Shown here: positions 36,045 to 45,623 of the stretch, piece after piece
How positions within the stretch are numbered: the first letter of the stretch is position 1
Layout: every line of letters starts with the position of its first letter
From: JAHDNZ01 sp036721855
GTDB lineage: Bacteria; Bacillota; DTU065
Length of the DNA stretch: 64,000 bases
Reading direction: 5' to 3'
Assembly (NCBI GenBank): GCA_036721855.1
Contig: DAIMKF010000007.1
Location: 5,441 to 69,440 of the forward strand
Program-made: the position numbers and the translations under genes
The notes under the pieces: model-generated
What the model saw: only the letters and a program-made list of their open reading frames with translations
Told to the model about the DNA's origin: nothing
Database searches by the model: none

Positions 36045-38195
36045 ATGGAACTAAATGATCTTTTTACACGGATAAAACAATATACAACTTCGGAGAGCCT
36101 GGAAATTGTTAAAAAAGCTTATGACTTTGCTGAAAATGCCCATCGAGGCCAGTATCGTGAATCAGGTGAAGCCTATATTGAACATCCTTTAGAGGTAGCT
36201 TACATTTTAGCTGATCTAGAACTTGATATAGATACAATTGTCGGTGGACTTTTGCATGATGTTGTAGAAGATACCAAGATCCCAGCTAGTAAAATTAAAG
36301 AAGAATTTAATGAACAGGTAGCCCTTTTAGTGGATGGTGTTACCAAGCTAGAAAAGATACCCACCCTTTCAAAGGAAGAGCAACAGGCTGAGAACATTCG
36401 CAAAATGTTTTTGGCTATGGCCAAGGATCTTAGAGTGGTTTTAATTAAACTAGCCGATCGCTTAAACAATATGCGTACTCTCCGTTACCTCTCCCCGGAG
36501 AGACAAAAGAAAAATGCCCGAGAAACCTTAGAGATCTATTCCCCTCTAGCTCATAGACTTGGAATGTGGCGAATAAAATGGGAACTTGAAGATTTGGGAT
36601 TTCGCTATCTAAATCCTGACGAATACTATTATATTGTCAATAAAGTTGCCAAAAATCGCAATGAACGTGAAGTCTTTATCAATGAAGTTATTGTCAAATT
36701 AAAAAAGCGTCTGGAAGACCTTGATATAGAGGCAGAGATCTATGGCCGACCTAAACATTTTTATAGCATTTACCAAAAAATGGTTAAGCAAGGCAAAGAC
36801 TTTGAAGAGATCTACGATTTAACTGCCGTGCGTGTAATCGTAGAGAATGTTAAAGACTGTTATGGTGTATTAGGTACTGTGCATACTCTTTGGAAACCCA
36901 TGCCGGGTAGGTTCAAAGATTACATAGCTATGCCAAAGTCCAATATGTATCAATCGCTTCATACCACAGTTATTGGTGAAAACGGGGAACCTTTTGAAGT
37001 GCAGATTAGAACTTGGGAGATGCACCGTACGGCTGAATATGGTATTGCCGCTCACTGGAAGTATAAAGAAGGTATTAAAGGTTCTGAGCCTATGGACGAA
37101 AAATTAGCCTGGCTCAGACAGATTCTTGAGTGGCAAAGAGAGATGAAAGATGTCGGGGAGTTTATGGAAACTTTAAAGATCGATCTCTTTGAAGATGAGG
37201 TCTTTGTATTTACTCCCAAAGGAGATGTGGTGACACTGCCTGCAGGTTCATCACCGGTTGACTTTGCTTATGAAGTGCATACAGTTGTGGGCAATACTTG
37301 TGTAGGAGCTAAAGTCAATGGTAAAATAGTACCCCTGGATTATAAGTTAAAAAACGGCGAGTTTGTAGAGATCTTAACTTCCAAACATTCTTCTCCGAGC
37401 CAAGACTGGATTAACTTTGTCAAAACCTCTAAGGCTAAAAACCGTATTCGTCAAAAATTAAGAGAACTGCAAAGGGAAGATTCTATTATCAAGGGCAAGG
37501 ATCTTCTCCATAGAGAGTGTCGCCGACTTGAATGGGAGCCCAATGAGATTCTTTTGGCAGATAAAGTGGAAGAAATTGCCAAAGACCTTCGTTATCAAAC
37601 CTCGGAGGATCTGTTTGCCGCTATTGGTTATGGAACAATTACGGCAGGTTCTGTTATCAAGGATCTAGTAGGTTTAACTGTATATAATAATCGCAAGAAA
37701 GAATTAAAAGCGAGGCAGCTTATAAAGGCTACTGTAAAACCGGTTAGCAAAGGAGCAGGAGTTAGTGTAACAGGTGCTGAGGGTATGCTAATAAAGTTAG
37801 CTCGCTGCTGTTCTCCTGTGCCTGGAGATGAGATTATTGGTTATATTACTAGAGGTCGGGGTGTTACTGTCCATAGAACAGATTGTCCTAATGTAAGCTC
37901 TCTAGGAGAAGAAAGGCTTATCGCTGTAAGCTGGGACGAAGCAGAGGCCGGTTACTATCCGGTGGAGCTTCACCTAGAAGCATACGATAGGCCAAATCTT
38001 TTAACTACGATCATGTCAGCTTTGGCTGAAAGTAATACAGCTGTGGCAGCTGTAAATGCCAGGGCCCTGGATGATGGCCGGGCTAGTATTCAGCTAGTGG
38101 TTAATATTGAAAATATTGCTGATCTAGAAAATGTGATGAACCGACTAAGACAACTCAGAGGTATTGTTGAGGTTCGTCGTGCCAGACCAACATAA
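36045..38195 (+). CDS. relA: Bifunctional (p)ppGpp synthase/hydrolase RelA/SpoT
   Basis: This is the long RSH stringent-response enzyme. The 716-residue protein has the HD hydrolase domain (EHPLEVAYIL, GLLHDVVEDT, IKLADRLNNMRTL), the synthetase domain (GRPKHFYSIYQKM, YDLTAVRVIV, SLHTTVIG), TGS (VFTPKGDVVTLPAGSSPVDFAYEVH), a zinc-finger-like region (ARCCSPVPGDEIIGYITRGRGV) and a C-terminal ACT domain. Both catalytic domains look intact. It is followed by dtd, as usual. Confidence 0.97.
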   Translation: MELNDLFTRIKQYTTSESLEIVKKAYDFAENAHRGQYRESGEAYIEHPLEVAYILADLELDIDTIVGGLLHDVVEDTKIPASKIKEEFNEQVALLVDGVTKLEKIPTLSKEEQQAENIRKMFLAMAKDLRVVLIKLADRLNNMRTLRYLSPERQKKNARETLEIYSPLAHRLGMWRIKWELEDLGFRYLNPDEYYYIVNKVAKNRNEREVFINEVIVKLKKRLEDLDIEAEIYGRPKHFYSIYQKMVKQGKDFEEIYDLTAVRVIVENVKDCYGVLGTVHTLWKPMPGRFKDYIAMPKSNMYQSLHTTVIGENGEPFEVQIRTWEMHRTAEYGIAAHWKYKEGIKGSEPMDEKLAWLRQILEWQREMKDVGEFMETLKIDLFEDEVFVFTPKGDVVTLPAGSSPVDFAYEVHTVVGNTCVGAKVNGKIVPLDYKLKNGEFVEILTSKHSSPSQDWINFVKTSKAKNRIRQKLRELQREDSIIKGKDLLHRECRRLEWEPNEILLADKVEEIAKDLRYQTSEDLFAAIGYGTITAGSVIKDLVGLTVYNNRKKELKARQLIKATVKPVSKGAGVSVTGAEGMLIKLARCCSPVPGDEIIGYITRGRGVTVHRTDCPNVSSLGEERLIAVSWDEAEAGYYPVELHLEAYDRPNLLTTIMSALAESNTAVAAVNARALDDGRASIQLVVNIENIADLENVMNRLRQLRGIVEVRRARPT

Positions 38196-38221
38196 AAGAC
38201 AAAGATTTGAGGGTGAAATCG

Positions 38222-38671
38222 ATGCTGGCCTTAGTGCAAAGAGTCAAAAAAGCTTCTGTTTTGGTAGAGGCGAAACTGGTTTCCCAGATTGATGCAGGTC
38301 TTTTGGTTCTTTTGGGAATCTTAGATAATGATACTAAAAAGGACGCCGACTATATTGCAGACAAACTTCTAAACTTAAGAGTTTTCCCTTCTAAGGACGG
38401 GGAAAAAGAATTCGAACTCTCAGTAAAGGATATTGGCGGAGAGATTTTGCTGGTCAGTCAGTTTACCTTGGCCGCAGATTGCAAAAAAGGACGTCGCCCC
38501 AGCTTCTCCAGGGCTATGAACCTTAATTTAGCAGAACCGGTCTATCAATATACAGCAACCCTTTTGGCAAAGGAGATAGCCACTCAAACCGGTGTTTTTG
38601 GTGCCCATATGGAAGTAGGTCTAGTTAACGACGGTCCGGTTACCCTTTTAATTGATAGTCAAAGGAGGTAG
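38222..38671 (+). CDS. dtd: D-aminoacyl-tRNA deacylase
   Basis: The 149-residue homodimeric enzyme removes D-amino acids from tRNA. It has VQRVKKASV at the start, LLVSQFTLAADCKKGRRPSF and the C-terminal NDGPVT containing the Gly-Pro hairpin region. ATG 38222 has TGAGGGTGA 6 bases upstream. It lies between relA and a metallo-beta-lactamase protein. Confidence 0.96.
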   Translation: MLALVQRVKKASVLVEAKLVSQIDAGLLVLLGILDNDTKKDADYIADKLLNLRVFPSKDGEKEFELSVKDIGGEILLVSQFTLAADCKKGRRPSFSRAMNLNLAEPVYQYTATLLAKEIATQTGVFGAHMEVGLVNDGPVTLLIDSQRR

Positions 38672-38675
38672 CAAA

Positions 38676-39278
38676 ATGGAAATCAAGCAGTTTAGTACTT
38701 CACTTGCCAATAGCTACCTCTTAGTAGAAGGTAAAGCGGCTCTGTTAATAGATCCTGTCGTAGCCCTAGAGGAGCTTGCCGATTATAAAATCAGCTACTG
38801 CTTGGCTACACATGGACATGCCGATCATATAGCCTTGGCTAAAAGAGTTACCGATCATTTTCAAATACCTCTTTACCTCCATGAAAATGAGGCTATCTTT
38901 ATGCAAGACAACTCTTACAATCTTAGCCGTTATATTCTGGGAAGGAATTTAGAGCAAGTCGAAAATCTGAGGTTTTTGAAGGATGGAGAGGAAATCGATT
39001 TTCAAGGACACCTAATTAAAACTATTCATACTCCGGGACACACCAGAGGTTCAGTAATGTATTTAATAGATAATAAATATCTTTTTTCCGGGGACACCCT
39101 TTTTAAGGAAGGTATAGGCAGGACCGATTTAAAAGGAAGTTACCCAACTTTAATGGCCGAAACATTAACTAGGCTTTTAGATATCAACGAGAATTGGTTG
39201 GTCTATCCCGGCCATGGTAAAAGCACAGTCTACCAAGAAGTTAAGAAAATGCTTAAATATTGGAGGAGACTTGTCTAA
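38676..39278 (+). CDS. Metallo-beta-lactamase-fold hydrolase (glyoxalase II-like)
   Basis: The 200-residue protein has the zinc motif THGHADHIAL (about residues 48-57), HTPGHTRGS, FSGDTLF and YPGHGKST. This is the short glyoxalase II-like/YqgX group; the substrate is unknown and may be an acylthioester. ATG 38676 follows AAAGGAGGTAGC 4 bases after dtd. Its stop overlaps the hemZ start by one base. Confidence 0.9.
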   Translation: MEIKQFSTSLANSYLLVEGKAALLIDPVVALEELADYKISYCLATHGHADHIALAKRVTDHFQIPLYLHENEAIFMQDNSYNLSRYILGRNLEQVENLRFLKDGEEIDFQGHLIKTIHTPGHTRGSVMYLIDNKYLFSGDTLFKEGIGRTDLKGSYPTLMAETLTRLLDINENWLVYPGHGKSTVYQEVKKMLKYWRRLV

Positions 39279-40717
39279 TGGCAAGTTATTATGGTTCCAT
39301 AAAAATTGAAAGCCCAAACAATCTAGAGCAGACCTTAAAAAGTGCCATAGATATGTTTTTCTACCAAAGAAAGCCCCCCAAGCTAACTATTCGAGTAAGC
39401 GAAATGCCCGAAACTGTTATAGTTGAGGTTTTCGGCGAGGATAAAAAGGCTGTAGGTATGGCTAGAGATGTTCTGGCAGGTGATAATCGCTGGCTAAAAA
39501 CCGATCTTAAGCGTAGAAAGGGCGAACTCACAAAGACTGCAGCCGTTGGAGCCTTGGCAGATTATACCAAAAGAAAACTTTTTTGGGGTTCACTAGAAGG
39601 TGTAAGACCAGGCAATCTCTACCGCCTGCTTTTAGAAAGAGGGTTTAACCTTGAAGAGACCGAACTGATACTAAAGTCCATCTATGGCCTTAGTGTTGAA
39701 AAAGCTAAACTTCTAGAAAGTATCTATCAAAAACAGACCAAGATTTGTTCTCAAAAAACAAAGCGGGCTGTAAGCCTCTATATTGGGATCCCTTTTTGTC
39801 CAACACGTTGTGCTTATTGTTCTTTTGCTGCCTATCCGTTAAGTAGTCACGGCCATTTGAAAAAGGAGTTTCTCAAGGCACTTTACAAAGAACTTAGAGA
39901 ACTAAACAGTTTTTTTTTAGCAAACAAAATCTCAGTTGATAGCGTCTATATTGGTGGAGGAACCCCAACGTCTCTTACAGCTTTAGAACTTCAAGAACTT
40001 GTAGAGCTTTTGCCAAACACAAAAGAACTGACTGTAGAAGCCGGCAGACCAGACAGTATCGATCCACAAAAGCTAGCAGTCTTAAAAGCAGGTGGTGTAA
40101 ACAGAGTTTGCGTCAATCCGCAAACCTTAAATCAAAAAACACTTGATTTAATTGGCCGCAGTCATACACTTCCTCAGTTTTTTCAGGCGGTCTCTCTAGT
40201 TAGAGAGGCCAAAATACCGGTGCTAAATATTGATTTAATTGCAGGTCTTCCAGGTGAAAGTGTTCTGGATATGGAATTTGCTCTCGATAAAATATTAGCA
40301 CTTGCTCCTGAAAATGTTACTGTGCATACCTTAGCTACCAAGAGAGCCTCTAGGTGGTACCAAGAACTTAAAAACTGGTCATTGCCTCTTGAGGAAGAGA
40401 CTCTGCAGATGGTGGCTCTAGCTTCGCAGAGATTAAAAGAGGCTCGCTTAAAACCCTATTATCTTTATAGACAAAGGCATATGGCAGCAAATCTGGAGAA
40501 TATAGGGTATGCAATTGAAGGCACCGAGTGTTATTATAATATTGTTATGATTGAAGAGTTGCAGACTGTAGTTGGTCTGGGAGCAGGAGCTTCGACCAGG
40601 TTTTTAGGTAAAACTATTTCTAGAGTTATCAACCCCAAGTGCCCGGCAACTTATAGTCAGAGAGTAGGAGATTTGATTAAGGTTAAAAAAGAGAATCTAA
40701 CCCGGCTGTTTGGCTGA
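39278..40717 (+). CDS. hemZ: Coproporphyrinogen dehydrogenase HemZ-like radical SAM protein
   Basis: The 479-residue protein has an N-terminal domain of about 165 residues without cysteines, then the radical SAM motif CPTRCAYCSFAAYP, YIGGGTPTSL, VCVNPQTLNQ and a HemN-like C-terminus. This matches the HemZ group of Firmicutes, related to oxygen-independent coproporphyrinogen oxidase; activity for HemZ is not firmly settled. ATG 39278 has TGGAGGAG 9 bases upstream. Confidence 0.88.
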   Translation: MASYYGSIKIESPNNLEQTLKSAIDMFFYQRKPPKLTIRVSEMPETVIVEVFGEDKKAVGMARDVLAGDNRWLKTDLKRRKGELTKTAAVGALADYTKRKLFWGSLEGVRPGNLYRLLLERGFNLEETELILKSIYGLSVEKAKLLESIYQKQTKICSQKTKRAVSLYIGIPFCPTRCAYCSFAAYPLSSHGHLKKEFLKALYKELRELNSFFLANKISVDSVYIGGGTPTSLTALELQELVELLPNTKELTVEAGRPDSIDPQKLAVLKAGGVNRVCVNPQTLNQKTLDLIGRSHTLPQFFQAVSLVREAKIPVLNIDLIAGLPGESVLDMEFALDKILALAPENVTVHTLATKRASRWYQELKNWSLPLEEETLQMVALASQRLKEARLKPYYLYRQRHMAANLENIGYAIEGTECYYNIVMIEELQTVVGLGAGASTRFLGKTISRVINPKCPATYSQRVGDLIKVKKENLTRLFG

Positions 40718-40722
40718 TTTAA

Positions 40723-40752
40723 TTGACAAGCGGCGAATAGTTCAGTTAAAAT
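40723..40752 (+). promoter_or_regulatory. SigA promoter of the parvulin foldase gene
   Basis: -35 TTGACA (40723-40728) and -10 TAAAAT (40747-40752) with an 18-base spacer, starting 6 bases past the hemZ stop. Confidence 0.75.
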
Positions 40753-40793
40753 GAAAAAGGTATTTGTGATGCAATTTTAAGGAGGGAAAAGCT

Positions 40794-42287
40794 TTGGCTT
40801 TAATGTCCAAACTTCGTGCTAATACTAAAGCCATTTTAGTGGCGGCAGGTATTATTCTTGTTATAGGAACGGTGGCAGCTTCGTTTGCAATGGCAGGCTC
40901 TTCAAGCAAAGCTCAATCTAGGTATGTGGCTGAGATTAATGGAACTAAAATCGATAGAGCTCAATTTGAAAAGGATTTCTACTTTGTTTGGCAACAACAA
41001 AATCAGATGAGTTATGGTCAGCTTACAGGACTTGATCAGGAGCCCTTAAGAGCTCAATATTTGATGCAGCTTCTCATGCGTGAAGCCCTCCTTGATGAAG
41101 CCAAGAAACTAAAACTTGACGCCACCAAGGAAGAGATTGAAACTGAGCTCAAAACTATTGAAGACTCAGTTGGTGGTGCAGAAGAGTTACGTGCACGTTT
41201 AGAGATGATGGATATTACTCTTGATACTTTAAAAAAAGATATTAAAGAGTCCTTAGTATTTCAAAAACTACAGGAAGAACTGACCAAAGACATAACTATT
41301 TCAGAGGCTGAGATTAGATCTCAACTTGAAGAGGTAACTGCCAGCCATATTCTTGTTGAGGATGAGGCCTTGGCCAATGATCTCTATCAACAGCTACAAG
41401 ACGGAGCTGATTTTGCCACACTGGCCAAAGAAAACTCTGTTGATCCTGGCAGTAAGGACGAAGGTGGCCAACTCGGTTCATTTGGAAAAGGTGTTATGGT
41501 CAAAGAATTCGAAGAAGCTGTCTTTGCTTTGCAAGAAGGCGAGATTAGCAAACCGGTAAAGACTCAATATGGTTATCATATTATTAAAGTTACTGAATAC
41601 AAAACAGCCGATGATGCTACTTTTGAAGAGAAAAAAGAAGAAATCGAAGAGACACTTCTTAATAACCAAAAGAACGAAGTGCTCGCAAAATACATTGCTG
41701 ACTTAAAAGATAAGTCCAAGATTAAAATCTATGATTCGCAAATAAGAGCTTGGCATGAATTGAATGAAGGCAAAATCGATGAAGCTATTAAATCTTATAA
41801 CAAAGCTCAAAAGGAAAAACCAGGTGATCCTTATATCATGGCCTCATTAGGGGAAGCTTATCAAAAGAAAGGCGACTTAGATAAGGCCTGGGATTTTTAT
41901 AAACAAGCCGCAGCAAGTTCTAGTGAACCAGCTGTAAAGATTAATATGGCTATGGTTGGTCAGACTAAGATTCAAAACATTATTAATGCTCAAGAAACCG
42001 ACGAACAAAAGAGCATAGTTGAGTGGGCTAAAGAAGACGATGAAATTAGCACTATCTATGCTGAGGTAAGTAAGGCTTTGATTGATGCTTCCGAAGGAGC
42101 CAATGATAATATTTGGACCCATTATCAGATAGCTCAAATTTTCAATATCTTTGGAGACATAGAAAATCGCCAAGCTGAGATGGACAAAATCAAGGCCATA
42201 ACCGAAAAGCTAGAAGCTGAAAATGCTGAAGATGAAACTACCGACACATCTGATGCTATTGAGACAGATGAAGCTTCTCAGGAGTAG
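40794..42287 (+). CDS. Membrane-anchored parvulin-type peptidyl-prolyl isomerase with TPR tail
   Basis: The 497-residue protein has an uncleaved-looking N-terminal membrane anchor (AILVAAGIILVIGTVAASFA, residues about 13-32; no lipobox Cys), a SurA-N-like chaperone region (residues about 45-180), one parvulin domain (ASHILVEDE, GGQLGSFGKG, TQYGYHIIKV; about 182-270) and a C-terminal region with TPR-like helices (GKIDEAIKSYNKAQKEKPGDP, KGDLDKAWDFYKQAA) ending in an acidic tail. It probably folds exported proteins outside the membrane, like PrsA. The TTG start has AAGGAGGG about 7 bases upstream. Confidence 0.9.
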   Translation: MALMSKLRANTKAILVAAGIILVIGTVAASFAMAGSSSKAQSRYVAEINGTKIDRAQFEKDFYFVWQQQNQMSYGQLTGLDQEPLRAQYLMQLLMREALLDEAKKLKLDATKEEIETELKTIEDSVGGAEELRARLEMMDITLDTLKKDIKESLVFQKLQEELTKDITISEAEIRSQLEEVTASHILVEDEALANDLYQQLQDGADFATLAKENSVDPGSKDEGGQLGSFGKGVMVKEFEEAVFALQEGEISKPVKTQYGYHIIKVTEYKTADDATFEEKKEEIEETLLNNQKNEVLAKYIADLKDKSKIKIYDSQIRAWHELNEGKIDEAIKSYNKAQKEKPGDPYIMASLGEAYQKKGDLDKAWDFYKQAAASSSEPAVKINMAMVGQTKIQNIINAQETDEQKSIVEWAKEDDEISTIYAEVSKALIDASEGANDNIWTHYQIAQIFNIFGDIENRQAEMDKIKAITEKLEAENAEDETTDTSDAIETDEASQE

Positions 42288-42321
42288 TATTTTTGGTAGC
42301 TTATTGGGTTAAAGATATTTC

Positions 42322-42354
42322 GGGAAGTGGTGGCATTTGTCACTACTTCCCTTT
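42322..42354 (+). terminator. Probable weak terminator before hisS
   Basis: GGGAAGTGGTGG (42322-42333) pairs with TCACTACTTCCC (42340-42351) using two G-T pairs; only three T follow. It may let part of the transcription through to hisS. Confidence 0.5.
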
Positions 42355-42384
42355 ATAATGATATAAATACCAGAGGTGATAAAA

Positions 42385-43626
42385 GTGATCCTGCGACCCA
42401 AAGGCACCAATGATCTGCTTCCCGAAGAGATTTGGCGCTGGCATAAACTTGAAGAACTCATCCGTAAAGAATGTGCTCTTTTTAACTTTCACGAAATACG
42501 AACCCCGGTTTTTGAGGAGACAAAACTATTTCAGCGAGGTATCGGCGAGGGTACGGATATAGTAGAAAAAGAGATGTATACCTTTACAGACAAGGGTGGA
42601 CGTTCGTTAACTCTAAGACCTGAAGGCACAGCTTCTGTAGTCAGAGCATTTATTGAAAACAACCTCAAAGGGATGGGGTTGCCTGTTAAGTTGTATTACT
42701 TTGGTCCGATGTTTCGTTATGAAAGACCGCAAGCTGGAAGATATAGACAGTTCTACCAATTTGGTGTGGAGTGTTTTGGCTCCATGGAGCCTGTATTAGA
42801 TGCCGAAGTAATTTTACTGGCTTCGGAAATTTATAAGAAACTAGGGATAAAAAATGTTGTTTTAAGACTTAACTCCATTGGATGTCCGCAGTGTCGTCCT
42901 CTGTATATTGCCAAATTGATAGAACAACTGGGAAATAATAAGGATAAACTTTGCCAAGATTGCCTTAGACGTTTGGATGTGAACCCCTTGCGGGTTTTAG
43001 ACTGCAAAGAAAAAAAATGCCAGGCGATAACAACAAGCTTACCCTCTATCACCGACTATTTGTGTCCGGAGTGCAAGACGCATTTTACAAAATTAAAACA
43101 GATCCTTACCCTTTGGAAGCTTTCATATGTCGAGGAGCCGCGGCTAGTTCGGGGTTTGGATTATTATACTAAGACAGTCTTTGAGTTTACGGGCGAAAAT
43201 CTAGGTGCTCAAAATGCAATAGGAGCTGGGGGGCGTTATGATAAGCTGGTAGAGGAGATAGGTGGAGAAAAAACATATGCGGTTGGCTTTGCCATGGGGA
43301 TTGAACGCACTTTGCAAAGTGTTGATGCTTCTTGGCAAAAGGAACCAGATGTGGATCTATATATTGTAAGTATCGGTGATCAAACTAAAGAAGAAGCCCT
43401 GCGGCAGCTTATACTTGCTCGGCAACAAGGAATAAAAGCAGAACTAGATACCTTAAACCGCTCCGTAAAAGCTCAATTCAAACAAGCAGACAAATTAAGA
43501 GCTAAATTCTGTTTAATCCTTGGCCCGGATGAATTAGTAAAAGGTCAGGTTAAACTTAAAAATATGCAAAGTGGAGAAGAACTCCAGTTGCCTCTCGGTG
43601 ACTGGTTAGGGGGCATTATACTATGA
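42385..43626 (+). CDS. hisS: Histidyl-tRNA synthetase
   Basis: The 413-residue class II synthetase has motif 2 MFRYERPQAGRYRQFYQFG, histidine motif GLDYYTKTVFE and a cysteine-rich insert (CPQC, CQDC, CPEC) typical of Firmicute HisRS. I choose GTG 42385 with AGAGGTGAT 5 bases upstream, giving MILRPKGTNDLLP. There is no T-box leader in the short upstream gap. It overlaps aspS by 4 bases. Confidence 0.96.
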   Translation: MILRPKGTNDLLPEEIWRWHKLEELIRKECALFNFHEIRTPVFEETKLFQRGIGEGTDIVEKEMYTFTDKGGRSLTLRPEGTASVVRAFIENNLKGMGLPVKLYYFGPMFRYERPQAGRYRQFYQFGVECFGSMEPVLDAEVILLASEIYKKLGIKNVVLRLNSIGCPQCRPLYIAKLIEQLGNNKDKLCQDCLRRLDVNPLRVLDCKEKKCQAITTSLPSITDYLCPECKTHFTKLKQILTLWKLSYVEEPRLVRGLDYYTKTVFEFTGENLGAQNAIGAGGRYDKLVEEIGGEKTYAVGFAMGIERTLQSVDASWQKEPDVDLYIVSIGDQTKEEALRQLILARQQGIKAELDTLNRSVKAQFKQADKLRAKFCLILGPDELVKGQVKLKNMQSGEELQLPLGDWLGGIIL

Positions 43627-45377
43627 TGAAGGATAGAGATTGTGGATTACTTAATAAAAAAGATGCGGGTCAAGTCGTTACTTTAAGCGGTTGGGTTCAT
43701 CGTCGCCGTGATCATGGTGGTTTAATCTTTGTAGATTTAAGAGACCGTTCCGGTATTGTTCAGGTTGTCTTTGATCCTGATACCGGTAAAGAAAATTTCC
43801 GCTTGGCCGAAAAGCTAAGAAGTGAGTTTTGTGTGCAACTCAAGGGTGAAGTGTTAATTAGACCTGAAGGTTTGGAAAACAAAGAACTTTCAACTGGCGA
43901 AATTGAGGTCAAAGCCCGGAGTTTAACTATTCTCTCTCAATCTCAGGCACTACCTTTTGCTCTTGATACCAGAGTAGATGTCGATGAAGCGGTTAGATTA
44001 AAATATCGTTATTTAGATTTAAGACGTCCGGAATTACAACAGAACTTTATCTTAAGGCATCAGGTGACAAAAGCCGTAAGAGACTTCCTCGATGAGCAAG
44101 GATTTTTAGAGGTAGAGACACCTATGCTTACCAAATCGACACCAGAAGGAGCTAGAGACTATCTGGTTCCTAGCCGTGTCAATCCCGGAACGTTTTTTGC
44201 ACTACCTCAATCACCACAACTTTTCAAACAGTTATTAATGGTCTCCGGTTTTGAAAAGTATTTCCAAATAGTTAAATGTTTCCGCGATGAGGATCTACGT
44301 AAGGATAGGCAACCGGAATTTACCCAAATCGATTTGGAGATGTCCTTTGTTGAAGAACAAGACATCCAGGATTTGATGGAGAGAATGTTTGTCTATCTCT
44401 TTGAGAGAGTTTATGCAATTAAACTGGATACACCCTTTCCACGAATGACCTATCAAGAAGCCATGAGCCGCTACGGTTCGGACAAACCGGATACCCGTTT
44501 TGGCATGGAATTAATTGATCTAACTGATCTGTTAGGAGATTGTGGGTTTAAAGTCTTTGCTGAGACCATCAAAAAAGGCGGACAGGTAAAAGGGATATGT
44601 GTTAAAGGTTGTGCCGATTATACCAGAAAGCAACTCGATGATCTGACAATCCAGGCTCAAGAACTAGGTGCAAAAGGCCTGGCCTGGATGCTTATTAAAG
44701 ATGAAATCAAAAGCCCGATTGCTAAATTCTTTACTGCTGCAGAATTAGCAAACATAACTCAAAGGTTAGAAGCCCAAAAAGGCGATCTCCTTCTTCTTAT
44801 GGCCGACAAAAAAGAGACTGTTGCTGCAGTATTAGGCAGACTCCGGCTAGATTTAGGAGAGGCTCTTGGTCTAATTCCTAAAGACAGGCTTAATTTTCTT
44901 TGGGTAGTCGATTTCCCACTTTTAGAGTGGGACAAGGATGAAAATCGGTATCTGGCAGTGCACCATCCCTTTACAGCTCCCAAAGAGGAGAATTTTGCTG
45001 AAGATCCCGCCAACGCCTTGGCTAAAGCATATGATCTAGTTTTAAATGGGGTCGAGCTTGGTGGCGGTTCAATTAGAATCCATGATGCTAATTTACAGAG
45101 AAAACTCTTTAAAGTGCTGGGGATATCGGAGCAAGAAGCTGAGGAAAAGTTTGGTTTCTTACTACAAGCCTTTAAGTTTGGGCCTCCACCGCACGGGGGT
45201 ATTGCCTTTGGCTTGGATCGTATGATCTGGCTTTTGGCCAAGGCAGACTCCATCCGTGATGTGATAGCGTTTCCTAAAACCCAAAAGGCTATCTGTCTTC
45301 TTACGGAAGCACCTTCAATGGTAAGCTCCAAACAGTTAAAAGAACTCCATATTGCTTCAACTGTAGTCAAGCCATAG
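43623..45377 (+). CDS. aspS: Aspartyl-tRNA synthetase
   Basis: The 584-residue bacterial-type AspRS has the N-terminal anticodon-binding OB fold (GWVHRRRDHGGLIFVDLRD), class II motif 2 (CFRDEDLRKDRQPEFTQID), the GAD insertion domain and motif 3 (GIAFGLDRM). Whether it also charges tRNA-Asn cannot be judged here. ATG 43623 or 43626 may be the start. It is followed by the 6S RNA gene and tcdA, the B. subtilis order. Confidence 0.96.
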   Translation: MMKDRDCGLLNKKDAGQVVTLSGWVHRRRDHGGLIFVDLRDRSGIVQVVFDPDTGKENFRLAEKLRSEFCVQLKGEVLIRPEGLENKELSTGEIEVKARSLTILSQSQALPFALDTRVDVDEAVRLKYRYLDLRRPELQQNFILRHQVTKAVRDFLDEQGFLEVETPMLTKSTPEGARDYLVPSRVNPGTFFALPQSPQLFKQLLMVSGFEKYFQIVKCFRDEDLRKDRQPEFTQIDLEMSFVEEQDIQDLMERMFVYLFERVYAIKLDTPFPRMTYQEAMSRYGSDKPDTRFGMELIDLTDLLGDCGFKVFAETIKKGGQVKGICVKGCADYTRKQLDDLTIQAQELGAKGLAWMLIKDEIKSPIAKFFTAAELANITQRLEAQKGDLLLLMADKKETVAAVLGRLRLDLGEALGLIPKDRLNFLWVVDFPLLEWDKDENRYLAVHHPFTAPKEENFAEDPANALAKAYDLVLNGVELGGGSIRIHDANLQRKLFKVLGISEQEAEEKFGFLLQAFKFGPPPHGGIAFGLDRMIWLLAKADSIRDVIAFPKTQKAICLLTEAPSMVSSKQLKELHIASTVVKP

Positions 45378-45399
45378 CTTGGCAACATTTGCTATTCCA

Positions 45400-45428
45400 T
45401 TGAAGAAAAACTCAAATTATGCTATCAT
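45400..45428 (+). promoter_or_regulatory. Promoter of the 6S RNA gene
   Basis: -35 TTGAAG (45400-45405), exactly 17 bases, -10 TATCAT (45423-45428), placing the transcription start near 45432-45436. Confidence 0.7.
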
Positions 45429-45431
45429 AAA

Positions 45432-45620
45432 GTCACAACGAGACCCTGCTGTGTTCGTAGTCAAGCTGATTAAGTTATGAGCCAACACACTTAGAAAGGG
45501 AGCCCGGATGTTTTGCAGTGGCCGCAAGACCCTAGGGATTTGCGAAAGCTGTAAACAGGGTACCCACCTGCTTTAGCAGGTTCATCAACATTCAGCCCCA
45601 GCGGCACGGCGGGGACCTGC
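45432..45620 (+). ncRNA. ssrS: 6S RNA
   Basis: 6S RNA mimics an open promoter and sequesters sigma-A RNA polymerase. CCCTGCTGTG (45444-45453) pairs with CACGGCGGGG (45605-45614), forming a 10-bp closing stem with two G-U pairs; the interior has a large open region with the Firmicute-type GAGCCAACAC and GGGAGCCCGG segments, a small hairpin ACCTGC/GCAGGT (45566-45581) and an apical arm CCCT/AGGG. Its position between aspS and tcdA equals that of the bsrA 6S-1 RNA in B. subtilis. Ends are estimated from the promoter and terminator. Confidence 0.85.
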
Positions 45621-45623
45621 TAA

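Noticed and set aside
42288..42384. T-box leader before hisS-aspS
   Set aside because: The gap is under 100 bases and lacks the AGGGTGG core; only a plain hairpin is present.
44759..45388. Antisense frame of over 200 codons inside aspS
   Set aside because: It lies wholly opposite a conserved gene, is Ser/Pro-rich low-complexity and matches no family.
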